64,000 nt of DNA from Algoriphagus chordae (GCF_003254055.1 NZ_QKZT01000004.1:124001-188000), one strand, 5' to 3'; numbered from the stretch's first letter, positions 44,725-54,121 are shown. Notes: generated by a model from the sequence alone, not told the origin. Numbers and translations: made by a program.

Positions 44725-45402
44725 ATGGAAAATCTATTAAATTCTATGAAGATGGAGGTGCATAATAATCTCTATGTGAAGGAGCCCTTCAGCTCGGAAC
44801 TTGGTAGTTCGATTGTGCAGGAAGGAGCAATTCTCATTCGGGATTTAGGCATGGAGCATTTTACTTTCAAAAAACTTGCTGTGCATATAGGAGTGACCGA
44901 AGCAGCGGTGTATCGGTACTTTGAAAATAAGCACAAGTTGCTTCTTTATCTCACAGCCTGGTACTGGGCATGGATGGAGGTCAATTATGTCTATGCTACG
45001 GCTAATCTTGCGAGTAGCAAAGAACGCTTGTCCATTGCGATGAAACTCATGGTTAATGGTCCGGTCTTTAATAGAAATGCTCATATCGCTCCAGAGGATT
45101 TGAGAAGCATCGTAGTCAATGAATCTCTCAAGGGCTATCTCACCAAATCGGTGGATGTGGAACATGCAAGTGGGATTTTTGCTCAGGTTTACAAATTCGG
45201 TGAGCGAATTTCTAACTTGATTTTTGAAATAAACCCAAACTACCCATACCCAAAAACTCTTGCATATACAGTCATGGAGTCCAGTTTACTTCATGCTTTC
45301 AATTCTAAACACCTACCAGACATGACGGAGCAATCACTTGATTCGATAAATCGCCTCGCCTTTTTTGAAGATTTAATTCTAAAGGCTATTTCAAATGAAT
45401 AA
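44725..45402 (+). CDS. TetR/AcrR family transcriptional regulator
   Basis: 225 residues. An HTH of TetR type at about residues 40-75 (FTFKKLAVHIGVTEAAVYRYFENKHKLL), preceded by an unusually long N-terminus of about 25 residues. The ligand-binding domain is helical and not assignable. It overlaps the ABC gene by 8 bases, which is uncommon because a TetR repressor is more often divergent from its efflux operon. It is probably autoregulated with the exporter genes. Confidence 0.88.
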   Translation: MENLLNSMKMEVHNNLYVKEPFSSELGSSIVQEGAILIRDLGMEHFTFKKLAVHIGVTEAAVYRYFENKHKLLLYLTAWYWAWMEVNYVYATANLASSKERLSIAMKLMVNGPVFNRNAHIAPEDLRSIVVNESLKGYLTKSVDVEHASGIFAQVYKFGERISNLIFEINPNYPYPKTLAYTVMESSLLHAFNSKHLPDMTEQSLDSINRLAFFEDLILKAISNE

Positions 45403-47104
45403 TACGAAGACAATTACCCCTTTGAAGCGTTTCTTCAATTTGCTGAAGGAAGAAAGGGATCAAGTGTATTCCATCTATTTTTATGCTATTTTAAATGGTT
45501 TGGTTGCGCTTTCATTACCCTTAGGTATTCAAGCAATTCTGAATTATGTCCTCGGTGGAAGAATCTCCACTTCATGGGTGATATTAGTACTAATCGTTGC
45601 CGCAGGTATCGCTTTTGGTGGTTTTCTACAGATTTCTCAATTGCAGATTACAGAAAAACTACAGCAAAGAATATTTTCCAAAGCAGGTCTTTCATTAGCT
45701 TATAGACTGCCCAAAATTAAATCTGAGCTCTTTCATGGTAAATATGCTCCTGAGATTGTAAATCGTTTTTTCGACACAGTCAATCTTCAAAAGGGAGTTT
45801 CTAAGATTCTTGTAGAATATTCTACAGCTTTGATCCAAGTGATTTTTGGACTTATACTCTTGTCCTTTTATCATTCCACCTTTATTCTTTTTGGGATAGT
45901 ACTGGTCCTCATATTGGTGACCATATTCTATTTCACCAGTCCAAAAGGAATGTCCACCGCGTTAAAAGAATCCACACACAAATATGAGACTGCTTATTGG
46001 CTGGAGGAAATCGGTAGGACTGTCAATACCTTTAAGCTCGTTGGTGGCAATTCCAAGCTACCAATTCTGCGTGTAGATAAGCTTCTAAAACACTATGTGG
46101 AGTTTAGAACACATCACTTTTCTGTGTTGATTTTTCAATACAAAGTTCTGATTGGTTTTAAGGTGTTGATCGTAACTAGCCTACTGGTAGCAGGTAGTTT
46201 GTTACTGATCAATGGGCAAATCAGTATTGGCCAATTTGTAGCAGCAGAAGTGATCATCGTGATGGTCGTCAATTCAGTAGAGAAATTGATTATTTCATTG
46301 GAAACGGTTTACGATACCTTGGTAGCTTCGGAGAAACTTGGGCAGATCATGGATATGGAACTGGAGGATCATAATGAATCCGAAAAGGATATTACCAATC
46401 AATCAGTAGGAATTCAATTGGCCATGGAAAATGTGATTTTTCAGCCAAGAGATGTCAGAAAGCCCATTTTGAATGGAATCACAGTTAAAATCGAATCTGG
46501 TTCAAAAACTGTGATAACAGGAAAAAGTGGATCTGGTAAAAGTGCTATGCTCGCTCTCTTTTCTGGATTGTATCAAAGTTATCAAGGTAAGGTGAAAGTA
46601 AATGACCTGCCTTTGGAAATGATTCACCTGGACAAGTATAGAAGTGTTGTTGGGGATTGCATGGAGTTACAACAGATTTTCCACGGGACTATAGCTGAGA
46701 ATATATTGGTGGGAAGGGAAAGTGACCCTGAGCAACTGAAGTTTATCATCGAATTGGTGGGCTTAAAGGAATATATATACCAATTGCCAGATGACTTGGA
46801 TACCATTCTGCTTCCTGAAGGAAGAGGTTTATCAAGGAAATTGGCACAGGCAATAATTTTGGCTAGAGCTCTGATGGGAGAGCCTCAGGCCTTGTTTTTA
46901 GAAAATGCATTTCAACATGTTGACCTTGAAATAAGGTCTCGAGTGATGTCATATTTGTTTGGAGGTAGCTGGACAATGCTGACTGTCACACAAGATGAAG
47001 AAGTAATCAAGCACGCTAATCAAGTAATAGTGTTGCAAGAAGGCAACATTATTTATCAGGGAAATCAAGCTGGATATCAACATTTTCTAACTCTCAAATC
47101 CTAG
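45395..47104 (+). CDS. ABC exporter half-transporter with degenerate ATPase domain
   Basis: 569 residues: six membrane helices (about 20-310), then a nucleotide-binding domain. Walker A is intact (GKSGSGKS, Lys382). The signature LSGGQ reads LSRKL (479-483). The Walker B aspartate is Glu503 and the catalytic glutamate is Asn504 (LFLENAFQHVD). The H-loop histidine is Gln533 (VTQDEE). The D-loop Asp510 remains. The frame is open and intact, so this is not a sequencing frameshift. It probably binds ATP poorly or hydrolyses it weakly, and may pair with another ATPase or work by a different cycle. It lies between a TetR gene (8-base overlap) and HlyD/TolC genes. Confidence 0.85.
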   Translation: MNNTKTITPLKRFFNLLKEERDQVYSIYFYAILNGLVALSLPLGIQAILNYVLGGRISTSWVILVLIVAAGIAFGGFLQISQLQITEKLQQRIFSKAGLSLAYRLPKIKSELFHGKYAPEIVNRFFDTVNLQKGVSKILVEYSTALIQVIFGLILLSFYHSTFILFGIVLVLILVTIFYFTSPKGMSTALKESTHKYETAYWLEEIGRTVNTFKLVGGNSKLPILRVDKLLKHYVEFRTHHFSVLIFQYKVLIGFKVLIVTSLLVAGSLLLINGQISIGQFVAAEVIIVMVVNSVEKLIISLETVYDTLVASEKLGQIMDMELEDHNESEKDITNQSVGIQLAMENVIFQPRDVRKPILNGITVKIESGSKTVITGKSGSGKSAMLALFSGLYQSYQGKVKVNDLPLEMIHLDKYRSVVGDCMELQQIFHGTIAENILVGRESDPEQLKFIIELVGLKEYIYQLPDDLDTILLPEGRGLSRKLAQAIILARALMGEPQALFLENAFQHVDLEIRSRVMSYLFGGSWTMLTVTQDEEVIKHANQVIVLQEGNIIYQGNQAGYQHFLTLKS

Positions 47105-47108
47105 GTTC

Positions 47109-48464
47109 ATGTTAAATATCTCTGAAAATAAAATCAAAGATCTAAAGCCATTTGAGCATTCAGAAAGTCTCAAAATGACTATAGCAAGTGAGCAGAAGAA
47201 GAATAGAGTGCGAATTTTATTCTTTTCATGTGGAGTAGTATTTCTTATGCTTTTTCTTCCATGGACACAGTATATCCGATCCAATGGCTATGTGACCATG
47301 CTACAACCAGAGCATCGTGCCCAGACTATTCATTCAGTCATTGCCGGCAGGATAGACAAATGGTATGTAAATGAAGGAGCCTTTGTAAATAAGGGAGATA
47401 CCATCGTTAGCATCACTGAAGTGAAAGATGAGTTTTTTGATTCCTTGCTTCTGCCAAGAACGCAGCTGCAGGTGGATGCCAAAAATTTATCTGCACTTTC
47501 TTACAAGGAAAAAGTAAAAGCCCTTGACAGCCAAATTGAGGCACTTAAGCGAAATAACATCCTCCGGAAAGAACAAGCTCGAAATAAGCTGGAAATGGCT
47601 GAACTGCAAGTTCAATCTGACAGCATACGTTTTGAGCAGGCTAAAGTCAACTATGAAATTGGAATTAAGCAACTCGGTAGAGCGGAGAAACTTTATGAAG
47701 AAGGATTACGATCACTCACTGATCTGGAAACACGCCGATTGAAATTCCAAGAAGTACAGGCTTCTGTGATCGGAGTAGAGAATAGCTTGTTGAGCAGTAA
47801 GAATTCCCTCGTTTCAGCTCGGTTAGAATTGGATGCTATCGATAATGATTTTAAAGATAAACTGGCAAAAGCCGAATCAGATCGATACACCGCGCAGTCA
47901 AGTCAATACGATGCTGAAGGTTCGGCTTCGAAGCTTGAAAACCAATATTCTAACTATGAAGCCCGAACTGGCTTTAGGCATATTTTGGCTCCACAGGATG
48001 GTTACATTGCGGCGGCTATTCAGGTAGGTTTGGGAGAGACCATTAAGGAGGGCGACCAGATAGTCAATATTGTCCCTTCAAATGGGGAGCTGGCAGTAGA
48101 GATGTATATCTCTCCAGTTGATCTGCCTTTGATGGTAGTCGGCAAAAAGGTGCGTTTCATCTTTGATGGTTGGCCAGCAATTGTATTCTCAGGATGGCCT
48201 AAGTTGTCCAACGGTACCTTCGGCGGTGTAATTGTGGCGATAGACCAGTTTGCTGGTTCAGGGAATCAATATAGGGTCTTAGTTGCTGAAGATCCGGAGG
48301 AAGAAGCCTGGCCTGAGGTTTTGAGGGTGGGCTCAGGTGCAGATGGTATTGCCTTGCTCAACGATGTTCCGGTTTGGTATGAAATCTGGCGTCAACTCAA
48401 TGGGTTCCCAGCCGACTACTATACTAGAAATCAGAAAGAACAATTAGAGGAAGCAAAGAAATGA
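47109..48464 (+). CDS. HlyD-family periplasmic adaptor
   Basis: 451 residues. One membrane helix at about 30-50 (FFSCGVVFLMLFLPWTQY), then a lipoyl-like half (AQTIHSVIAGRIDKWYVNEGAFVNKGDTIVSI), a long coiled coil (about 115-270, ALDSQIEALKRNN), the second lipoyl half (HILAPQDGYIAAAIQVGLGETIKEGDQIVNIVP) and a beta-barrel end. It bridges the inner-membrane ABC protein and the outer-membrane TolC-like channel. Four bases separate it from the ABC gene, and its stop overlaps the TolC gene start by 4 bases. Confidence 0.9.
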   Translation: MLNISENKIKDLKPFEHSESLKMTIASEQKKNRVRILFFSCGVVFLMLFLPWTQYIRSNGYVTMLQPEHRAQTIHSVIAGRIDKWYVNEGAFVNKGDTIVSITEVKDEFFDSLLLPRTQLQVDAKNLSALSYKEKVKALDSQIEALKRNNILRKEQARNKLEMAELQVQSDSIRFEQAKVNYEIGIKQLGRAEKLYEEGLRSLTDLETRRLKFQEVQASVIGVENSLLSSKNSLVSARLELDAIDNDFKDKLAKAESDRYTAQSSQYDAEGSASKLENQYSNYEARTGFRHILAPQDGYIAAAIQVGLGETIKEGDQIVNIVPSNGELAVEMYISPVDLPLMVVGKKVRFIFDGWPAIVFSGWPKLSNGTFGGVIVAIDQFAGSGNQYRVLVAEDPEEEAWPEVLRVGSGADGIALLNDVPVWYEIWRQLNGFPADYYTRNQKEQLEEAKK

Positions 48465-49849
48465 AAAAGCAGTTCATTACTTTCTTACTACTATTGGGAA
48501 GCCTCAGTATACAAGCACAGAATACTGACACCTTAGCATTTGAGACTTTTCTAGAATGGGTCAAATCGTATCATCCGATTGCCGCTCAAGCAGATATCAT
48601 GGGCAGGATGGGAGATATGGAGGTTAGGACTGCCAGAGGCAGTTTTGATCCTTTGTTGTATGGTAATTTGGATAAAAAGAGTTACGACCAAAAGAACTAT
48701 TACGATAAGCGACAAGCAGGTATTTCTATCCCAACATGGGCCGGAATAGAGCTAAATGGAGCATTTGAACAGAATTCTGGTCAGTATCTTAATCCTGAGA
48801 ATTCCGTGCCTTCTGGCGGACTTTTCTCCGCAGGAGCATCCATTAATCTAGGGCAAGGTTTGATTCTTGATGATCGAAGAGCAGGCTTACGCAAGGCTCA
48901 GATTTACCAGGAATCCACAGAGTCTGTCCGAAAGAATCTTATGAATGAATTATACCTTCAGGCTACTGGGGCTTATTGGAATTGGTCATTGGCCTATGCC
49001 AATAGAGCACTACAGGCTGAAGGCGTGGCTTTAGCTAAAACCAGATTCCAGGCAGTGAAAGTAAGTTACGAGCAAGGGGATTTACCAGCTATAGATACTG
49101 TGGAAGCGGCCTCTCAACTCTTAAACAGAGAATATAATCTTCAAAAAGCTGACAATGAGCTTTTCATGCGAGGGCAAGACCTTAATAATTATCTTTGGGA
49201 TGATTCTGGCAATCCCATTGCCTTAGCTATAGAAACAATTCCTGAGCAACTGAAGACAAATCAACCCTTGATGGTGAACGAAGAAGAACTACGTGTCTTG
49301 GTGGCGGCTCATCCTGATTTGATGCTGGCGGACTATGAGTTGGCGAGCCTAGATGTGGACAGACGTCTCAAAGCGCAGCAGATTATTCCGGTGGTGAAGC
49401 TCAAGTATAATTTCCTAACTGAAAACCTCAATCAATTTGATCAAGCGGCTTTCTTCGAAAATAACTACAAATGGGGGCTTACAGTTTACACGCCATTAAT
49501 GTGGCGCAAAGCCAGAGGAGGAATGCGACTGGCAGAAGCCAAAATAGATTATAAGCAAAACTCCAGAGATTTGAAGGAACTTCAGCTACGATCAAAGCTG
49601 GAAAATGAACTGAATGGCTGGAATGCCGTTACTAATCAGATCAACACCTATACAGGAAATGTAGCTGCACTTGAACAATTGCTTCAAGGAGAAGTTCGAA
49701 AGTTTGAGATTGGCGAAAGCAGCCTGTTTTTAGTAAATAGTAGAGAAATCTCGGTTTTCAGTTCAAAGATTACTTTAAATGAATTGCTTGCTAAACGTAA
49801 GGTTTCCTTTGCCAAAACGAGATATGCAGCCGGTGTTGGGTTTGAATGA
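48461..49849 (+). CDS. TolC-family outer-membrane channel
   Basis: 462 residues with a Sec signal ending IQAQN. Two similar halves of long helices alternate with beta strands. Family sections include FETFLEWVKSYHPIAAQADI near the start, the helix YEQGDLPAIDTVEAASQLLNRE, and AKIDYKQNSRDLKELQLRSKLENELN. It forms the trimeric outer channel for the tripartite exporter, with the HlyD adaptor. Last gene of the TetR-ABC-HlyD-TolC operon. Confidence 0.9.
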   Translation: MKKQFITFLLLLGSLSIQAQNTDTLAFETFLEWVKSYHPIAAQADIMGRMGDMEVRTARGSFDPLLYGNLDKKSYDQKNYYDKRQAGISIPTWAGIELNGAFEQNSGQYLNPENSVPSGGLFSAGASINLGQGLILDDRRAGLRKAQIYQESTESVRKNLMNELYLQATGAYWNWSLAYANRALQAEGVALAKTRFQAVKVSYEQGDLPAIDTVEAASQLLNREYNLQKADNELFMRGQDLNNYLWDDSGNPIALAIETIPEQLKTNQPLMVNEEELRVLVAAHPDLMLADYELASLDVDRRLKAQQIIPVVKLKYNFLTENLNQFDQAAFFENNYKWGLTVYTPLMWRKARGGMRLAEAKIDYKQNSRDLKELQLRSKLENELNGWNAVTNQINTYTGNVAALEQLLQGEVRKFEIGESSLFLVNSREISVFSSKITLNELLAKRKVSFAKTRYAAGVGFE

Positions 49850-49894
49850 TCTCAATATTTGAAGTAAATTTACCTTTAACCAAAATAAGATTTT

Positions 49895-50179
49895 ATGCCT
49901 GCCTTCGTAATAGTAGAAATAGACATCACAGATCCTGAAAAGTACAACGCCTATAAAGCGCTCACACCTGCGACAGTTTCAGCTTTTGGTGGAAAGTTCG
50001 TCCTCCGGGGAAATCCTGTTACAGTGCTGGAAGGTGAATGGAATCATGAACGACTGGTAATGCTAAGATTTCCGACCAAAGAAAAAGCCGAGGCTTGGTA
50101 CCATTCTGATGCCTACCAACATGCAAAATCTGTAAGATCTGGTGCTGCCAAGGCAAAATTTCTGTTGATAGAAACCTAA
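49895..50179 (+). CDS. DUF1330 family protein
   Basis: 94 residues. The start IVEIDITDPEKYNAYK and the end YHSDAYQHAKSVRSGAAKAKFLLIE are typical of DUF1330, a dimeric alpha/beta-barrel (ABM-like) family of unknown function. It follows the TolC gene by 45 bases and is closed by a terminator. Confidence 0.9.
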   Translation: MPAFVIVEIDITDPEKYNAYKALTPATVSAFGGKFVLRGNPVTVLEGEWNHERLVMLRFPTKEKAEAWYHSDAYQHAKSVRSGAAKAKFLLIET

Positions 50180-50202
50180 AAAATACTCACAACCATATAA
50201 TC

Positions 50203-50232
50203 AAAAAAGGCTTTCAATAGAAAGCCTTTTTT
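50203..50232. terminator. Bidirectional rho-independent terminator
   Basis: A 12-base perfect stem (AAAAAAGGCTTT / AAAGCCTTTTTT) with a 6-base loop. It serves the DUF1330 gene and the convergent peroxiredoxin gene. Confidence 0.9.
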
Positions 50233-50249
50233 GATTGAAAATCAGTATT

Positions 50250-50885
50250 TTATAAGTCTGGTTGAGGAGTAGTTCTCAGATAAGGCTTAATTACCTTATG
50301 ACCCTTAGGGAATTTTGCTGGGATATCCTCAGTCTTGATTGCTGGAGATACCACTACATCTTCACCTTGCTTCCAGTTGGCTGGAGTAGCCACAGAATAG
50401 TTTGCTGTCAACTGTAGAGAATCGATTACTCTCAGCAATTCGTCAAAATTCCTTCCAGTACTTGCCGGATAGGTTATCATCAGTTTGATTTTTTTATCTG
50501 CACCGATGACAAATACCGATCTTACTGTGAAATTCTCATTTGAGTTAGGATGAATCATGTCATATAATTCAGCCACTTTTCTATCCTCATCAGCAATGAT
50601 TGGGAAATTCACTACGGTATTCTGAGTTTCATTGATATCAGTAACCCAGCCTTTATGACTTGGTAATCCATCTACGCTAAGTGCCATCACCTTGGTATTT
50701 CGCTTAGCAAACTCATCTTTCAATTTCGCTACCGTACCCAACTCTGTGGTACAGACAGGAGTGTAATCTGCTGGATGAGAGAATAAAATCCCCCAACTAT
50801 CTCCTAAATACTCATAAAAATCAAATTTTCCCTCTGTGGTTTCGGCTACAAAGTTTGGAGCCAAATCGCCTAATCTTAATCCCAT
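50250..50885 (-). CDS. 1-Cys peroxiredoxin (Prx6 type)
   Basis: 211 residues. The peroxidatic cysteine is Cys45 in HPADYTPVCTTELG, and there is no other cysteine in the chain, so it is a 1-Cys enzyme. The long C-terminal part (VVSPAIKTEDIPAKFPKG, ending LRTTPQPDL) is the Prx6/AhpE-like extension. It reduces hydrogen peroxide and alkyl hydroperoxides and needs an external thiol for recycling. No partner reductase is adjacent. Confidence 0.93.
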   Translation of the reverse strand: MGLRLGDLAPNFVAETTEGKFDFYEYLGDSWGILFSHPADYTPVCTTELGTVAKLKDEFAKRNTKVMALSVDGLPSHKGWVTDINETQNTVVNFPIIADEDRKVAELYDMIHPNSNENFTVRSVFVIGADKKIKLMITYPASTGRNFDELLRVIDSLQLTANYSVATPANWKQGEDVVVSPAIKTEDIPAKFPKGHKVIKPYLRTTPQPDL

Positions 50886-51048
50886 AATAGATAAATGTTA
50901 AAGTCTATAAAAACACTAGGGTAATGTACGAAAGCTTTGGCAATGGGTTTGTGATTTGGCGTTTTTTATCAACATTTGGAAAAGATTGTGCAATTTCAAA
51001 TCACCAAACACTGCAATCGAAAATCCCTATAGAATTTGCTTAGCTATA

Positions 51049-51717
51049 ATGAAAGAAAATAAACCGGCCTTGATCATCTTCCAAAAGAATTTGATTCTGG
51101 GTAGAGTAAAAACAAGACTTGCTGCTGATATTGGAGATGAAGCTGCCTTAGTAGCATATAAAAGCCTGTTGAGCTATACCTATGAGGTGTTGAATGATCT
51201 GTCTGTAGATAAGTATATCTTCTATGCGGACTATATTCCTGTAGCTAAACCTTCGTTTGACGAGTCTTACCACTTTGAGCTACAAGAGGGCGATGACCTT
51301 GGAGAAAGAATGAGCAAAGCTTTTCAGACTCTTTTTGCTAAAGGCTATGATAGCCTAATCATCATTGGTACGGACTGCGCCGAATTGACAACTGATATTT
51401 TGAAAGATTCCTTTTCTATACTTGAACAAAAAGACGCAGTGATAGGTCCAGCAACTGATGGAGGTTATTATTTGCTTGGAATGAGTAAATTTATCCCTGG
51501 TCTTTTTGAGAATATCCCCTGGAGTACTGAACTGGTCGCGCGTAGAAGTAAGGAGTACTTATCTCTTAATAACCTTTCGTGTGGCACAGTTCCTGTGTTG
51601 TCAGATGTAGATTTGCTTGCAGACTGGAAAAGGTTCGAAAGTAAATTGAAGCTTGTGAAGCCTCGTTTTAGTGACGAAGATCTCAAAGAAGATATTAAAC
51701 AGAATACATCTCAATGA
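51049..51717 (+). CDS. TIGR04282-type glycosyltransferase (arsenosugar-family name)
   Basis: 222 residues from the ATG at 51049. The region from 50956 is open but adds an unlike leader of 31 residues. It has the nucleotidyl/glycosyltransferase pattern ALIIFQKNLILGRVKTRLAADIGDEAA, LGERMSKAF, IIIGTDCAELT and GPATDGGYYLLGMS of the TIGR04282/DUF2064 family. The family is named from arsenosugar synthesis, but no arsenic gene is seen here, so the true substrate is unknown. Its stop overlaps the next gene by 4 bases. Confidence 0.85.
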   Translation: MKENKPALIIFQKNLILGRVKTRLAADIGDEAALVAYKSLLSYTYEVLNDLSVDKYIFYADYIPVAKPSFDESYHFELQEGDDLGERMSKAFQTLFAKGYDSLIIIGTDCAELTTDILKDSFSILEQKDAVIGPATDGGYYLLGMSKFIPGLFENIPWSTELVARRSKEYLSLNNLSCGTVPVLSDVDLLADWKRFESKLKLVKPRFSDEDLKEDIKQNTSQ

Positions 51718-52337
51718 AGTTTATATTCAAAAAGCACCTACCAATCTTATTGGTATCAGTCATTTTAGGCCTTGGAAGCATCAGTACTGCTGCAGCTCAG
51801 AAGGTAGTCCAGGAATATGACATCGTATTGGCAGGCTTTACTATTGGAAAGATGCAAGCCGACAAAGTCACCGATGGAGAATCTGTGGACTATCAAATCC
51901 ATAGTAAAGTTGAGTTCTGGTTTTTCGGCAAAATCCATGTTGAGTTTTTACAAAATGTAAACTTCCTAAAAGGGCAACTGATGAAAGCAAGGACCAAGTC
52001 AGATTCCAATCGTGGGAACTTTGTTACCACCGTCAACTGGAATAAGGACCATTATGACATTGATGCCAATTCATACGAATTCCATAATGAAGAATCTATC
52101 AATCAAGCAGTTTATGGTACACCTGCGAAACTTTATTTCGAAGAGCCCAAAAATGGAGATGTGTTGATTTCAGAGAATTTTGGGATGCTTACCAAAGTGG
52201 TAGAGCTTAAAAAAGGCATCTATGCAATAGATGTGAATGGCAGTACCAATACCTTTTACTATGAAGCCGGAGTATTACAAAAGGTGGTGTTGGAGAATAA
52301 AATCAAGAATTACTCGATAAAACTCAGAGTTGACTAA
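51714..52337 (+). CDS. Exported DUF6134/DUF3108-like beta protein
   Basis: 207 residues with a signal peptide ending STAAAQ. The mature part (VVQEYDIVLAGFTIGKMQADKV, VEFWFFGKIHVEFLQNVNF, ENFGMLTKVVELKKGIYAIDV) is a beta-rich domain like DUF6134/DUF3108 proteins. The family number is from memory and uncertain. It sits between the two glycosyltransferase genes with overlaps of 4 and 8 bases, so it belongs to the same function. Confidence 0.6.
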   Translation: MKFIFKKHLPILLVSVILGLGSISTAAAQKVVQEYDIVLAGFTIGKMQADKVTDGESVDYQIHSKVEFWFFGKIHVEFLQNVNFLKGQLMKARTKSDSNRGNFVTTVNWNKDHYDIDANSYEFHNEESINQAVYGTPAKLYFEEPKNGDVLISENFGMLTKVVELKKGIYAIDVNGSTNTFYYEAGVLQKVVLENKIKNYSIKLRVD

Positions 52338-53058
52338 AGCAAATAAGATTTCTGTAATAGTACCTTGTTTAAATGAGGAGGCTAATTTGAAAGAATTGAT
52401 TCCTTTACTTTTAAAATATGGCGGCTCTATTCTTTCGGAAATAATTGTAGTAGATGGTGGATCCAACGATGGCTCTGTCGTCGTTGCAAATTCCTGTGGT
52501 GCTTTAGTTGTCCAGTCAGAAATTTGCAATAGAGCTTCGCAATTAAATTTAGGTAGTCAGCATGCTAAAGGCGATATCCTATATTTTGTACATGCAGACG
52601 CTAGACCGGTAAAATATTTTGCAAAAGTGATTCTAAGCAACCTTGAAAAAGGGAAGGATGTCGGGTGTTTTTGCTACAGATTTGACAGTAAAAACAAGCT
52701 GCTGAGGATTAATTCCTGGTTCACCAGATTTAATGGAGTTCTTTCCGGAGGAGGTGATCAAACCCTCTTTATCAAAAAAACACTTTTTGAATCCCTCGAA
52801 GGATTCGATGAGGATTATTGTATTATGGAAGACTTTGAATTGGTGAGAAGAATTCGTCAAAAAACTGATTTTCATGTCCTTCCAAACGAAATGACTGTCT
52901 CAGCCCGTAAATACAAAGAAAATAGTTGGATAAAAGTGCAGCTGGCTAATTTTGCCGCTTTCTCTCTTTTTTTGTTAAAAGTTAAGCCGGCTTCAATCAA
53001 AAGTCTATATTTAAATCTTTTATTTAAAAAAAGTATAAGCATAACAGTAGTTGAATGA
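52330..53058 (+). CDS. TIGR04283-type GT2 glycosyltransferase (TTG start)
   Basis: 242 residues. The start is TTG at 52330: a stop lies in frame at 52318-52320 and no ATG occurs in between. GT-A landmarks are ISVIVPCLNEEANLKELIP, IIVVDGGSNDGS, YFVHADARP (metal site) and FDEDYCIMEDFELVRRIR. The pairing with a TIGR04282-type gene is the common arrangement of this family. It probably transfers a sugar to a lipid or small carrier. It overlaps the neighbouring genes by 8 and 4 bases. Confidence 0.85.
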   Translation: MTKANKISVIVPCLNEEANLKELIPLLLKYGGSILSEIIVVDGGSNDGSVVVANSCGALVVQSEICNRASQLNLGSQHAKGDILYFVHADARPVKYFAKVILSNLEKGKDVGCFCYRFDSKNKLLRINSWFTRFNGVLSGGGDQTLFIKKTLFESLEGFDEDYCIMEDFELVRRIRQKTDFHVLPNEMTVSARKYKENSWIKVQLANFAAFSLFLLKVKPASIKSLYLNLLFKKSISITVVE

Positions 53059-54116
53059 ATCAAGCGACAATTAATGGCATCCAGCAAGTAGGGATAGGAG
53101 TAAAAGATGCAAACCAGGCTTGGGCTTGGTATAGAAAAGCATTCAAGATGGATGTTCCGATTTTTCAGGATAGTGCTGAAGCTAAATTGATGACTCGATA
53201 TACTTCTGGTAAAGTCGAGAGCAGACATGCCATTCTTGCCCTAAATATGCAAGGCGGTGGGGGATTTGAAATCTGGCAGTACACCTCCAAAGTTCCTTTG
53301 GCATCTGAGCAGGAACTTACCTGGAAAGATTTAGGGATTCTGGCAGTAAAAATGCGTTGCCATGACATCCAAAAAACTTATGAGCATGTGAAAAGCGTAG
53401 GGGCAACGATGCTGGGAGAGCCAGTAAAGAATCCATTAGGCGTTTGGCATTTTTTTATTAAAGACCCTTATGGAAATACATTTGAACTGATTGAAAATAA
53501 TTCTTGGTTCAATAAGAGCAAAGATCTTACAGGTGGAGTTTTAGGCGTAGTAATAGGAGTCTCATCTGTAGATGATGCCTTGCCTGTTTACCAGAAGCAT
53601 TTGATGCAATCCGAAATACTTTGCGACAAGACAGGTGTATGGGAGGATTTCGCGCAGGTAGGAGAAGCTGATACAGAATACCGAAGAGCAATTCTACAGA
53701 GTTCAGCGACCCTGACTGGAGCTTTTGGAAAGTTATTCTGCCAAACACAGATTGAACTGATAGAAACAAAAAATCAACCTAGAAATAAAGTTTTTGAAAA
53801 CAGAAACTGGGGAGATCTCGGGTTTATCCATTTATGCTTCGACGTGAACGGCATGGGAGCTATCAAAGACAAGCTAGCTAAAGATGGAATTGAACTAACT
53901 GTAGATAGTGGTAATGAATTTGATATGGGCAAAGCTGCTGGAAGGTTCTCCTACTTAGAAGATCCTGATGGTACCTGGATCGAAATGGTAGAAACTTTCA
54001 AAGTTCCTATTATGGAGAAAATTGGCTGGTATTTGAATTTGAATAAAAGAGACAATACTAAGAACCTTCCAAACTTTATAGTGAAACTGCTTTCTCTAAA
54101 TCGAGTGAAGGATTAA
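53055..54116 (+). CDS. Two-domain VOC (glyoxalase-fold) protein
   Basis: 353 residues with two vicinal-oxygen-chelate units, about 7-155 (IQQVGIGVKDANQAWAWYRKAF, WHFFIKDPYGNTFELIE) and 165-325 (VLGVVIGVSSVDDALPVYQKHL, GRFSYLEDPDGTWIEMVE). Each unit ends with the glutamate typical of the metal site. A lyase, dioxygenase or epimerase role is possible. It overlaps the GT gene by 4 bases, so a glycan or lipid substrate is likely. It ends 5 bases from the convergent GAPDH gene. Confidence 0.8.
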   Translation: MNQATINGIQQVGIGVKDANQAWAWYRKAFKMDVPIFQDSAEAKLMTRYTSGKVESRHAILALNMQGGGGFEIWQYTSKVPLASEQELTWKDLGILAVKMRCHDIQKTYEHVKSVGATMLGEPVKNPLGVWHFFIKDPYGNTFELIENNSWFNKSKDLTGGVLGVVIGVSSVDDALPVYQKHLMQSEILCDKTGVWEDFAQVGEADTEYRRAILQSSATLTGAFGKLFCQTQIELIETKNQPRNKVFENRNWGDLGFIHLCFDVNGMGAIKDKLAKDGIELTVDSGNEFDMGKAAGRFSYLEDPDGTWIEMVETFKVPIMEKIGWYLNLNKRDNTKNLPNFIVKLLSLNRVKD

Positions 54117-54121
54117 TACTA

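Noticed and set aside
45395..47104. Sequencing frameshift as explanation for the odd ATPase motifs
   Set aside because: The frame is open across the domain, and residues before and after each changed motif still match the family, so the substitutions look real.
51049..54116. A true arsenosugar synthesis operon
   Set aside because: Only the two glycosyltransferase family names point to arsenic. No arsenic transport, methylation or reductase gene is present in the window.
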